Source of the DNA: Alphaproteobacteria bacterium
GTDB lineage: Bacteria > Pseudomonadota > Alphaproteobacteria > UBA6615
Assembly: GCA_039980135.1 (NCBI GenBank)
Contig: JBDXCV010000009.1
Location: 62,001 to 126,000, forward strand
Direction: 5' to 3'
DNA length: 64,000 nt
Shown: piece after piece, positions 36,120-43,964 of the stretch
Layout of the letters: the number at the start of each line of letters is the position of its first letter
How positions within the stretch are numbered: the stretch's first letter is position 1
Position numbers and translations under genes: made by a program
Notes under the pieces: generated by a model
What the model was told of the DNA's origin: nothing
What the model saw: the letters and a program-made list of their open reading frames with translations, nothing else
Database searches by the model: none

Positions 36120-36683
36120 ATGGCTATGTACTGGCTCGATCATGTGAATATTCGCACCGCCAAACTCGACGAGATGTCCGCCTTCTACGAAGGTGTCCTC
36201 GGGCTGAAGCGTGGCAAACGGCCGCTTAGTTTCGATTTCGGAGGTGCCTGGCACTATTGCGGCAGCAACGCGATCGTTCACCTCGTGGAATCGGTCCGGC
36301 AGGTCAAGAATGGCGAAGCTCAGGTCGAACATTTTGCCCTGCGCGCCAGCGGCAGCATGAAGACGTTCCAGCGCAAAATGCGCGAACATGACGCGCCCTA
36401 TACCGTGGTCCCGCTGCTCGAGATAAACATGGTTCAGGTCAACGTGTTCGACCCGGACGGCAACAAGGTCGAGGTCCAGTTCGCCGCCACCGACAATGAC
36501 GATATGGAGCCCTTCCCGGGAAACAGCGCGGCGTCGAAGCGACGGTTCAAGAAGGGTGCGGACCTCAACAAAACGGGCATCATGTCGCTGAAGAAATCCA
36601 AGGCGAAAACGTCGAAGACCAACAAGAAACTGGGCGCGCCGAAACCGATCCATCCGCCCAAAAAGCGCACACGCCACGTCTAG
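36120..36683 (+). CDS. VOC (glyoxalase/bleomycin-resistance) family protein with basic tail
   Basis: 187 residues. Residues 1-125 are one VOC module: YWLDHVNIRTAKLDEMSAFY start with the first metal histidine, HFALRASG in the middle, and FDPDGNKVEVQF at the end with the metal glutamate. The last 50 residues are lysine-rich and unstructured (KKSKAKTSKTNKKLG), which is unusual for the family and suggests RNA, DNA or membrane binding. CGGAG precedes the ATG. Substrate unknown. Confidence 0.82.
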   Translation: MAMYWLDHVNIRTAKLDEMSAFYEGVLGLKRGKRPLSFDFGGAWHYCGSNAIVHLVESVRQVKNGEAQVEHFALRASGSMKTFQRKMREHDAPYTVVPLLEINMVQVNVFDPDGNKVEVQFAATDNDDMEPFPGNSAASKRRFKKGADLNKTGIMSLKKSKAKTSKTNKKLGAPKPIHPPKKRTRHV

Positions 36684-36788
36684 AGTCTCCAGTAAATTAT
36701 ATGTGAATATGATGATATTGAAATATACCGGAATATTCTGATACCGACGGTGTTTGGTAGGTAGCTATTCACCTCGGAGTTCCCTTTC

Positions 36789-37394
36789 ATGTTCGGTCGA
36801 AAAGTACTTTCCTCAACGCTCGGCAGGGCGTTTGCGGTCACGGCGCTAATCGCCGCCGTGAGCCTGCACAATCCGGGCAGCGCGGCCGCCGAAAGCGTTG
36901 CGGCGGGCAAGATCATCCCGCATATGCTGGAGGTACCCGATCAAAGCGATCAGGTGCGTGGCTTCGAGACCCTGCGGGGCACAAAGGGCCTGGTCATGCT
37001 CTTTTCGCGTTCCCTCGCGTGGTGACCGACATGCATTCACCAGGCGGTCGTCTGGAACGAAAATATCGAAAAAATCCGCGCCCAGGGCATCGAGGTCGTC
37101 TCGGTAACGGCCGATGACGTCGCGACGGTTCAGCGCTTCGCCAAGCTGCGGAAAATCGACTATCCGCTCCTGTCGGACGCGAACCGCGATGTGATCAACG
37201 CCTTCGGCCTGTTCAACGACCGGTTCCCGGAAGGCAGCCGCTATCGCGGCACCGCCATTCCTATGGTGATCGTTGCCAATGCCGAGGGGGTCGTGACCCA
37301 CGTCTATAACGGCCACGGCTACACCGAGGATCATGAGATCGCGACGATCGTGAACAACGCGATCGAGGCCACCGAAGCCCCGAAGAGCCAGTAG
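36789..37394 (+). CDS. Exported redoxin selenoprotein 1 (UPTC), read through in-frame TGA
   Basis: 201-residue peroxiredoxin-like (AhpC/TSA fold) protein, if the TGA at 37023-37025 codes selenocysteine 79. The motif is SLAW-U79-PT-C82. The frame stays open across the TGA with clear family sequence after it (VVSVTADDVATVQRFAKLR, then YPLLSDANRD). The next gene has the same arrangement. Residues 1-34 are a signal peptide (basic start, hydrophobic core, AAA cleavage region), so the protein should work in the periplasm. GGAG lies upstream of the ATG. A SECIS-like hairpin begins 14 bases after the TGA. Likely role: periplasmic peroxide or disulfide reduction. Read as an ordinary stop, the gene would yield only 78 residues. 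Confidence 0.85.
37040..37055 (+). promoter_or_regulatory. SECIS-like hairpin of redoxin selenoprotein 1
   Basis: CCAGGC pairs with GTCTGG (one G-T wobble) around loop GGTC at 37046-37049. The loop starts 21 bases past the TGA, within the distance used by bacterial SECIS elements. Confidence 0.7.
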
Positions 37395-37496
37395 CCCGCC
37401 AGTTCTCAAGCGAATGTGTTTTGAAAGCGACGGTGCGATCACGCACAAACGGGTCTCCGGCGTAGCGTCCCATACGCAACAATTGAGACACCCGTG

Positions 37497-38111
37497 ATGT
37501 CGGCCCGTCGCATTTGCCACAAGCTTCTAAAGGCTTGGATTTCCGCTTTGGCGGTGATCCTGCTGGCGGGATTTCTCTGGCCGAATGCCGCCAATGCCCA
37601 GGTCGTGGACGCGGTCCGCGCCGGGGTCCAGGTCGGCACTCCCCTGCCCCATGATCTGACAGTGCCTGACCAGTCCAATCAGGTGCAGAGCTTCGTTACC
37701 CTGAAGAAAAACCGGGGCCTGATCCTGATCTTCTCACGCTCCCTGTCCTGGTGACCCTATTGCATTGTCCAGGCGGTCGCCTGGAACGACAGGATCGACG
37801 CGGTGCGCGCGCTCGGCTACGAGGTCGTCACCGTCACCTATGACGATGTCGGCACGCTGCAGCGCCTCGGCAAACGCCAGAAGATCGCCTACCCGATGCT
37901 CTCGGACGTGAATTCGGACATCATCCGGGCGTTCGGCCTACTGGCGGAGAATTACCCGCAAGGCAGCTTCTACTACGGGGTACCGCACCCGGCCATCATG
38001 GTCCTCGATAGCGCGGGCCAGGTCAGCCACCGCTTTTCGGAACGTCATTATTCCTCGCGCCCCGACATCGAGAATGTGCTGGCCGTCCTGCGCAAGGACG
38101 CGACGAGCTAG
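37497..38111 (+). CDS. Exported redoxin selenoprotein 2 (UPYC), read through in-frame TGA
   Basis: 204-residue tandem paralogue of the previous gene. The TGA at 37752-37754 gives selenocysteine 86 in SLSW-U86-PY-C89. The sequence continues with family blocks (VVTVTYDDVGTLQRL, YPMLSDVNSDIIRAFGL). Residues 1-34 form a signal peptide ending ANA, so it is probably periplasmic. The start is the ATG at 37497; a GTG lies just before. UxxC redoxins are known among bacterial selenoproteins. A SECIS-like hairpin with a perfect stem follows the TGA. Two diverged copies both keeping TGA and hairpin argue for selection rather than sequencing error. Confidence 0.85.
37769..37784 (+). promoter_or_regulatory. 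SECIS-like hairpin of redoxin selenoprotein 2
   Basis: Perfect six-pair stem CCAGGC/GCCTGG around loop GGTC (37775-37778), 21 bases past the TGA. Confidence 0.75.
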
Positions 38112-38131
38112 CCTTTTAGCTTCCTTGGCTT

Positions 38132-38205
38132 CGTCATGCCCGGGCTCGACCCGGGCATCTCAACCGGCAGTTCATGAGAGACGCGGATCAAGTCCGCGTA
38201 TGACG
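38132..38205. repeat. Interspersed intergenic repeat, copy 1
   Basis: 74-base element bounded by CGTCAT and ATGACG as inverted ends. It contains the hairpins CCCGGGCTCGACCCGGG and GCGGATCAAGTCCGC. A 75-base relative lies at 47138-47212. Similar intergenic elements are familiar in alphaproteobacterial chromosomes. It follows the second redoxin gene. Confidence 0.8.
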
Positions 38206-38218
38206 GGGTTTTGACACG

Positions 38219-38247
38219 AAAAAGGCCGCCCCGAGGGCGGCCTTTTG
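38219..38247. terminator. Bidirectional terminator between redoxin 2 and rpsD
   Basis: AAAAAGGCCGCCC / GGGCGGCCTTTT hairpin with a CGA loop, with A-run before and T-run after. It can serve the redoxin genes on the plus strand and rpsD on the minus strand. Confidence 0.9.
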
Positions 38248-38271
38248 TATGGGTTCGGCTGAAACGACCGA

Positions 38272-38886
38272 TCAGAGCGAGTAATACTCGACGACCAGGT
38301 TCGGCTCCATCTTCACCGGATACGGCACATCGGCCAGCTTCGGTCCGCGCAGATAGGTGCCCTTCAGGTTGTTCAGATCGACGTCCATATACTCGGCAAG
38401 ATCGCGCTCGGTCGATGCAATCGCCTCGAGCACCAGCGGCAGCTCGCGCGACTTCTCCTTGACCTCGATCACGTCGCCATCCTGAACCGCGTAGGACGGG
38501 ATGTTGACCTTCTTGCCGTTTACACGGATATGCCCGTGGTTGACGAACTGGCGGGCGGCGAAGATCGTCGGCACGAACTTCATCCGGTAGACGACCGCAT
38601 CGAGGCGGCGCTCCAGGAGCTCGATCAGATTCTCGCCCGTGTCGCCACGGCGACGCACGGCTTCATCGTAGTAGCGGCGGAACTGGCGCTCGCCGACATC
38701 GCCGTAATATTTGCGCAGCTTCTGCTTGGCCATCAGGTGAAGGCCGTAATCGGACGGTTTCTTGCGGCGGCGACCATGCTCGCCCGGGCCGTGCTCACGT
38801 CGGTTGACCGGGCTCTTGGGCCGGCCCCAGAGATTCTCGCCGAGACGGCGATCAATCTTGTACTTCGCGGAATGCCGCTTAGACAT
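38272..38886 (-). CDS. rpsD: 30S ribosomal protein S4
   Basis: 204-residue S4, with N-terminus [20 protein letters not shown], the S4 RNA-binding block ([28 protein letters not shown]) and C-terminal VEYYSL. It nucleates 30S assembly on the 5' domain of 16S rRNA. It is alone rather than in the alpha operon, as in many alphaproteobacteria. Confidence 0.97.
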   Translation of the reverse strand: MSKRHSAKYKIDRRLGENLWGRPKSPVNRREHGPGEHGRRRKKPSDYGLHLMAKQKLRKYYGDVGERQFRRYYDEAVRRRGDTGENLIELLERRLDAVVYRMKFVPTIFAARQFVNHGHIRVNGKKVNIPSYAVQDGDVIEVKEKSRELPLVLEAIASTERDLAEYMDVDLNNLKGTYLRGPKLADVPYPVKMEPNLVVEYYSL

Positions 38887-39077
38887 ATTTCAGATCCATT
38901 CTTGTCTTTGTTGTCCCGATCAGCACCGCGCTATAAGTCACGCACTACGGGGATCCGGTCGTTGCCGGTCCACATACACGGGAATGGCGCGCACTATAGG
39001 CATCGGCCGCGCTATGTCAAACTCGTTTGGCGTGTTCGAACGCCCCCCAACATTGCGTATCCAAGGCGAATCGAAAC

Positions 39078-39962
39078 ATGGCGTCCAGTTCCCGATCCGG
39101 CAATCATCTCAAGGGCATAGCGATCACCGCAACGGGTGTCGTTATCCTGTCGCCCGACGGACTGATCACCTCGCTCGTGGCCGCCGACATCCGCACTTCC
39201 CTGTTCTGGCGCGGTCTGCTCCTCGGTATCGCGATGACCGGCTTTCTGCTGGTCCGTTACCGCGGCGATCTCCTGCAGATATTCAGCCGATTACGTCAGC
39301 TCCCCCACCTGGCGGTCGCCTTCATGTTCGCCGCGTCGTCGGTTGGCTGGGTCACGGCGATCACCCTGACCAGCGTCGCCAACACGCTGTTTATCCTCGC
39401 CTGTGCACCTTTGTTTGCCGCCATCTTCGCGCGCATCTTCATGGGTGAGCGCGTGCCCCGCCGGACGATCGTGACAATTTTCATCGCAATCGGTGCGATG
39501 GCAGTGATCTTCGCCGAAGGGCTGGGCCGCGGAGACCTGTACGGAAACCTCGCAGCGGTCGCCACGGCGCTTGTGTGGGCCGGAATGGTGGTTGTGCTCA
39601 GCCACACCCAGATCGACGATCCGGCGCCCGCCATGGCGCTCAGCGGCTATATCGTCGCCGTCGTGGCGCTGTTCGTGGCGCCCACAATCTCGATCATCGC
39701 ACTGGATGCGCTCTGGCTCGGCCTGCTGGGCTTCGTGGTGCTGCCGGTCTCGTTCTTCATGATCCTGCTCGGCCCGCGCCATCTGTCCGCGCCCGAGGTC
39801 AGCCTGATCATGCTTCTTGAGGCGGTCCTGGGGCCGATCTGGGCCTGGTGGTTCATCTCGCAGGCGCCATCACCGCTCTCGTTGATCGGCGGCACCGTGA
39901 TCGTGGGAACGCTCGCGGTCCACTTCGCCATCGGCCTGCGTGACGAGAAGCACAACGCCTAG
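39078..39962 (+). CDS. EamA/DMT family transporter
   Basis: 294-residue inner-membrane protein with about ten hydrophobic helices in two EamA repeats. It starts at the ATG at 39078, which has AAGGCG nine bases upstream. FMGERVPRRTIVTIFIAIGA marks the end of the first repeat. Probable metabolite exporter. Its stop overlaps the stop of the cyclase gene on the other strand by 4 bases. Confidence 0.85.
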   Translation: MASSSRSGNHLKGIAITATGVVILSPDGLITSLVAADIRTSLFWRGLLLGIAMTGFLLVRYRGDLLQIFSRLRQLPHLAVAFMFAASSVGWVTAITLTSVANTLFILACAPLFAAIFARIFMGERVPRRTIVTIFIAIGAMAVIFAEGLGRGDLYGNLAAVATALVWAGMVVVLSHTQIDDPAPAMALSGYIVAVVALFVAPTISIIALDALWLGLLGFVVLPVSFFMILLGPRHLSAPEVSLIMLLEAVLGPIWAWWFISQAPSPLSLIGGTVIVGTLAVHFAIGLRDEKHNA

Positions 39963-41209
39963 GGAGCGACCAGTTCGGGGAGCGTGAAGGCTTCGAGTTT
40001 ACCCGAGACACCCGGAACCTTGTGTTGGCCCAGAGCGACCAGCGGTTCGGGAGCCGCTTCCTCGAATTTTTCCGACGCGACGACAGGTACATCGAGAATC
40101 TTTGTAAGTCCCTCGAGGCGCGACGTCTCGTTGACCGCAGATCCGATTACCGTGAAATCAAGCCGACGGTCCGTTCCCACATTGCCGTAAACCACGTCGC
40201 CCACATGCATGGAGACACCGAATTTGATCGGTGGCAATCCCGCACCATCACGTTCGACATTTATCCGTGCCGCGCGGTCCAGAGATTCGCGCGCCGTCGA
40301 CAATGCCGAACGGCACATACTTTCAACGCCCCGTATCTCGGAATCGATCGGAAAGATCGCCAGGACTCCATCGCCGATAAACTTGAGCACCTCGCCGCCA
40401 TGGTCCAGAACCACGCCGGCAGTGCAGTCAAAATAGTCATCCAGTGTCGAGAGATAATCCTCCATCGGCAGCTTCTCCGCGAGCGCCGTGGAGCCACGCA
40501 GATCGCACTGCCAGATGACGCACTCGATGCGCCGTCCATCGCCGCGTTCGACGCGGCCATCCATCACCTGTCCGCCGGTATAGGTTCCGAGATAGGTGTC
40601 GAGGAGCGTCATCGAGAGCTCCCGGTTCGTCCTGGATTTGACGATCAGGGCAAGCAACTTGTTGAGCGCCTGAAGATACGTGACTTCGTCGTCGGTGAAC
40701 CCGCTCAATCGGCGCGTGGAAAACGAACTGACCGCACCCTCCAGGCCCTGGGGCAAACCTTCCCAGAGCGAGAGATCGCGCCGGCCATAATGCTGATAAA
40801 AAACCAGATAGTCGGTGACCCCATCCTCCTTGAGCGTGTGCAGGATGGGAAATTCCGGGTAATTATCTCCGTCCAGTCGATGGCGTTCGAACGGCAGACC
40901 GTTGCTCAGGGAACTGAAAAACGGCGAATTCTGGAATTCCGGGGACCGGATGATGTCACGGGTCGCCATTTCGCTTCGCACATGGTCGGTCCGGGCATCC
41001 CAGATGACATCGCGCGCACCAAATACGGGATGGAGCAACATCCCACCGACGGCGATTCTGTGCAGCGCGATTCCGCGGGCCACAAGACTATGCCCCAGCC
41101 CCTGAACTATTTCGGCCAGGCTGGCATCGCCGAGCCCCTTTTCCACCAGCCAGGCATTCGAGCCCTGCATCGGTATCAGACCATGTCGGGACGTCGCTCC
41201 GTCGTTCAC
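39959..41209 (-). CDS. Class III adenylate/guanylate cyclase with uncharacterised N-terminal domain
   Basis: 416 residues. The C-terminal catalytic domain (about 225-400) holds one metal Asp in WQCDLRGSTALAE, the second in KFIGDGVLAIFP, the purine-specifying Lys of that motif, and the transition-state Asn/Arg in VIGSAVNETSRLE. Lys plus the Asp of LDFTVIG suggests ATP as substrate. The N-terminal 200 residues have a HRIAVGGMLLHPVFGARDVIW stretch shared by some rhizobial-type cyclases, and probably act as a sensor. The GTG at 41209 has GGGGAG upstream; the frame's earlier opening would overlap trmJ. Confidence 0.87.
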   Translation of the reverse strand: MNDGATSRHGLIPMQGSNAWLVEKGLGDASLAEIVQGLGHSLVARGIALHRIAVGGMLLHPVFGARDVIWDARTDHVRSEMATRDIIRSPEFQNSPFFSSLSNGLPFERHRLDGDNYPEFPILHTLKEDGVTDYLVFYQHYGRRDLSLWEGLPQGLEGAVSSFSTRRLSGFTDDEVTYLQALNKLLALIVKSRTNRELSMTLLDTYLGTYTGGQVMDGRVERGDGRRIECVIWQCDLRGSTALAEKLPMEDYLSTLDDYFDCTAGVVLDHGGEVLKFIGDGVLAIFPIDSEIRGVESMCRSALSTARESLDRAARINVERDGAGLPPIKFGVSMHVGDVVYGNVGTDRRLDFTVIGSAVNETSRLEGLTKILDVPVVASEKFEEAAPEPLVALGQHKVPGVSGKLEAFTLPELVAP

Positions 41210-41261
41210 ATTCAAACTCCCCACTCCCCGCCAACCTATAGCAACTAAGTCAGCGCGGCGT

Positions 41262-42077
41262 TTACTCTGTCGTGGAATCACGTTCCAGTTCGCCCCGCCG
41301 GCGCTTGGCGTTCTGGGTGTGCTGCCAGCTTCGCGTGAGGGCGCTGATCATCCCGTGGAAGGTCCGCACCTCCTGGTCGGTCAGGCGCGCGCGCTGGAGC
41401 ATGGACATGAGATTGCGCATCACCGACGGCCGCAAATCGGGTGCACGAAAAAATCCGCCCGCGTCCAGCTCGGTCTCCAGGCGCCCGAACAGGTCTATCA
41501 GCTCACTTTTCGCGGCCATCCGCGTGCCCGACATCGTCACGGTGTCCGGCGGGGTTTCGTCGCCGGCGGTGAACCACTCATAGGCAACCAGCAGTACGGC
41601 CTGGGCAAGATTGAGCGAGGAGTAGGCGGGGTTCAGCGGCACCGAGATGATCCTGTCGGCCAGCGCCACATGGTCGTTCGTCAGGCCCGAGCGTTCCGGC
41701 CCGAACAACACCCCGACATTCTCACCGCGCGCCTGGGCGGCACGCATGTCGGCCGCCGCCTCGCGCGGGGTCAGAACGCGCACGGTCAGTTCGCGCGGGC
41801 GCGCCGTCGTTGCGTACACCGCCGTGAGATCCGCCACCGCCTGTTCCGGCGTGGCAAAGACCTGCACAGCATCGAGAACCTCCGTGGCCCCCGCGGCCAT
41901 CGGCTCGGCCTTGGCGTTGGGCCAACCTTCGCGCGGATTGACCAGCGACATCCGGTTGAGCCCGCAGTTCAGCATCGCGCGCGCCACCGCACCCACATTC
42001 TCGCTGAGCTGGGGTTCAATCAGGACGATGCGCGGTCCGCCGAGGACGGGCGGTTGGGTTCGGTCTGTACCGGCCAT
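41262..42077 (-). CDS. trmJ: TrmJ-like tRNA/rRNA SPOUT methyltransferase
   Basis: 271-residue RNA 2'-O-methyltransferase of the TrmJ branch, methylating position 32 of tRNAs. GPRIVLIEPQLSENVGAVARAM is the N-terminal block. The trefoil knot SAM site is GVLFGPERSGLTNDHVALAD plus VPLNPAYSSLNLAQAVLL. The helical C-terminus is basic. The ATG at 42077 was used, since the frame's earlier start is inside the next gene. Confidence 0.9.
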   Translation of the reverse strand: MAGTDRTQPPVLGGPRIVLIEPQLSENVGAVARAMLNCGLNRMSLVNPREGWPNAKAEPMAAGATEVLDAVQVFATPEQAVADLTAVYATTARPRELTVRVLTPREAAADMRAAQARGENVGVLFGPERSGLTNDHVALADRIISVPLNPAYSSLNLAQAVLLVAYEWFTAGDETPPDTVTMSGTRMAAKSELIDLFGRLETELDAGGFFRAPDLRPSVMRNLMSMLQRARLTDQEVRTFHGMISALTRSWQHTQNAKRRRGELERDSTTE

Positions 42078-42081
42078 GACC

Positions 42082-42738
42082 CTAGGACCGGCCCGCAACT
42101 GCGCGCGCGCAGGACACGAAGGGTTCGCCCTTCACCTTGGCGATCGCTTCAGCCTGGGAGCCGACTTTGCTCGGGACCCCCATGCGTCGCAGGGCCCCCT
42201 CGATTCGCGGGCTGCGACTCGCAAGAGCATATGTCAGCGCCGTATTGCCGTTCGAATCGACCGCCGTCACATCCGCCCCACGCCGGATCAGAAACTCGGC
42301 CGCAACAAACTGCCCGTTCCAGGCCGCGCGCATCAGCGGCGTCATCTGGCCGTTGTCGCGGTGGTTTATGTCGGCACCCCGATCCAGCAACAGCTCGATC
42401 GTCTTTTCCCAACCATTCTTCGCGGCCCAGGTCAGCGGCGTACAGCCGTTTCGGCCGTCTTCCTCGACCCGTGCGCCGGCCTCGATCAACAGGCGCAGGG
42501 ACTTGTTGCTGCCGCGCGCGGCGACATTGATCAGCGGTGTCACGCCGACTTTGTCCTCACTGTTGGGGTCCGCGCCGCGTTCCAGAAGATCCCGGATCTG
42601 GTCGACGGTGCCCGTTGCCGAAACCCTCAGCAGGTCATGATTGAGGGGTTGCGGTGCCTGCGCCGCAAGCGGCGCGGCCGTCAGCATCATCACGCAAGCG
42701 ACAATCCATATCCGACTGGTTTTTGATGTTGGTTTCAT
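42082..42738 (-). CDS. Exported ankyrin-repeat protein
   Basis: 218 residues with a signal peptide (WIVACVMMLTAAPLAAQA) and five to six ankyrin repeats between about 35 and 190: GVTPLINVAARGSNKSLRLL, TPLTWAAKNGWEKTIELLLD and others. It should be periplasmic and bind a protein partner. The ATG at 42738 starts the signal; the frame opens earlier at 42777. Confidence 0.85.
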   Translation of the reverse strand: MKPTSKTSRIWIVACVMMLTAAPLAAQAPQPLNHDLLRVSATGTVDQIRDLLERGADPNSEDKVGVTPLINVAARGSNKSLRLLIEAGARVEEDGRNGCTPLTWAAKNGWEKTIELLLDRGADINHRDNGQMTPLMRAAWNGQFVAAEFLIRRGADVTAVDSNGNTALTYALASRSPRIEGALRRMGVPSKVGSQAEAIAKVKGEPFVSCARAVAGRS

Positions 42739-42788
42739 TGCAGGACGCAACCTACGCGAGGCGTCCGCGCGCGTCATCCGGCGATCGG

Positions 42789-43793
42789 TTATTTGTGGAG
42801 CGTGCCGTCCGGGTTGAAGGCGTTGAAGGCAAACGCAAATGTCATGTCGTGAATCGCATCCCGCAGACCCGCCGGCGTCTTGCGCTGGACCGTGACATAG
42901 CCGATATCGCGGCCTTCCTTGATATAGGCGATATCCAGCACGGAAAGCTGTCCCGTCTCCCAGGTCAGGACAAGATCACCAGCCTCTATCCGCTTTTCGG
43001 ATTTCAGCCGGTCGAGAGTCCACGCCTGATCACCGACCGCGACCACATAGGCCATCGGTGCGACCCCTTCCGGCAGCGGAATACCCGGAAACAGCGGCGT
43101 TTCCGACGTGTCGTAGCTATCATACGGGTTCACGCCGTAGTTGCGCGGAAAGCCGGGCGGACGCTGGAGAATATCGGCATCGGGAAACGCCGCGGCAAAT
43201 ACACCCAGCGGCTCGACCCGGCTGGGGATGATGGTGAGATGCATGCCCGCCATCTCGCCTACGATTCCCTCGCCGGTGAACTGCTGCCACCAGCTCTCGG
43301 TCTGGCGGTCATACATCACCAGATCGGAGAAGCGCAGATTGCCCGTGGTGCCAAAGTCGAGCACCTGATTATCCAAGCGCCGGTCGAACACGACGGCTGT
43401 ATTGCAGAGCGGACAGTAGGTCACCGCGATGGGCACCCCTCCGAGCTCGTCGTTGACGATCTCGTGCCAGATCAGGACCGACAGGGGATAGGCGCGGGTC
43501 TGTTCGTTGACCGTGACCCGGATCATCGGCTCACGCGCGTCATGGCTGTCATACGCGGCCTCGAGGGATCCGATGGTCGGCGTGTCGATGGCCGGGATCA
43601 CGTCCCTGCCGATGCCGCCGGATAAAATCTCGGCGAGATCGACATCCCGTTTGGAGAAATCCGTGCGCGGCCAATCCTTCTCCCACAGGTCGAAATCGGC
43701 AAACGCGACGGGGACGGCGAACGCCGTCGCGGCCACCGCGAACAGAAACATCAACGCATTAGCGCGCAGAAACACAGGCAGGCAGGCGATCAT
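42789..43793 (-). CDS. DUF3179 domain-containing exported protein
   Basis: 334 residues with an N-terminal signal (NALMFLFAVAATAFAVPVAFA). The DUF3179 block includes AYPLSVLIWHEIVNDELGGV, then the conserved TYCPLCNTAVVFDR with a CxxC and the GNLRFSDLVMYDRQTESWWQQ motif. AAGGAG lies eight bases before the ATG. Function unknown; it may be a periplasmic redox or binding protein. Confidence 0.85.
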   Translation of the reverse strand: MIACLPVFLRANALMFLFAVAATAFAVPVAFADFDLWEKDWPRTDFSKRDVDLAEILSGGIGRDVIPAIDTPTIGSLEAAYDSHDAREPMIRVTVNEQTRAYPLSVLIWHEIVNDELGGVPIAVTYCPLCNTAVVFDRRLDNQVLDFGTTGNLRFSDLVMYDRQTESWWQQFTGEGIVGEMAGMHLTIIPSRVEPLGVFAAAFPDADILQRPPGFPRNYGVNPYDSYDTSETPLFPGIPLPEGVAPMAYVVAVGDQAWTLDRLKSEKRIEAGDLVLTWETGQLSVLDIAYIKEGRDIGYVTVQRKTPAGLRDAIHDMTFAFAFNAFNPDGTLHK

Positions 43794-43892
43794 CCGGTCA
43801 TCTCCTTGGCCATGATGTTGGCCGTACGCCAAGCTACCGCGCCGGCCAGCGGCACATGCATGACAAGGGCTTCAATTCGATGTGAACGCTGC

Positions 43893-43960
43893 GGGTGGGT
43901 TTGAAACCCACCCCTACAACCGGATGCCATTTTTTTGTAGGGGCGGGTTACAACCCGCCC
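43893..43960. repeat. Inverted pair of GTAGGGGCGGGTT-type intergenic repeat
   Basis: Two short palindromes, GGGTGGGTTTGAAACCCACC and GGGCGGGTTACAACCCGCCC, lie in inverted orientation about a T-rich centre. CCCCTACAA and TTGTAGGGG pair with each other as well, so the whole can form a cruciform. It ends five bases from the cimA stop. Confidence 0.75.
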
Positions 43961-43964
43961 GCAA

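Noticed and set aside
37023-37025. TGA in redoxin 1 as a simple sequencing error or pseudogene
   Set aside because: The same TGA, motif and hairpin occur in the adjacent diverged paralogue, and a third unrelated gene shows the same loop and distance. Independent errors at homologous redox positions are very unlikely.
38132-38205. Repeat as a CRISPR or attachment site
   Set aside because: Only two separated copies without spacers, and no cas genes, integrase or tRNA-end duplication.
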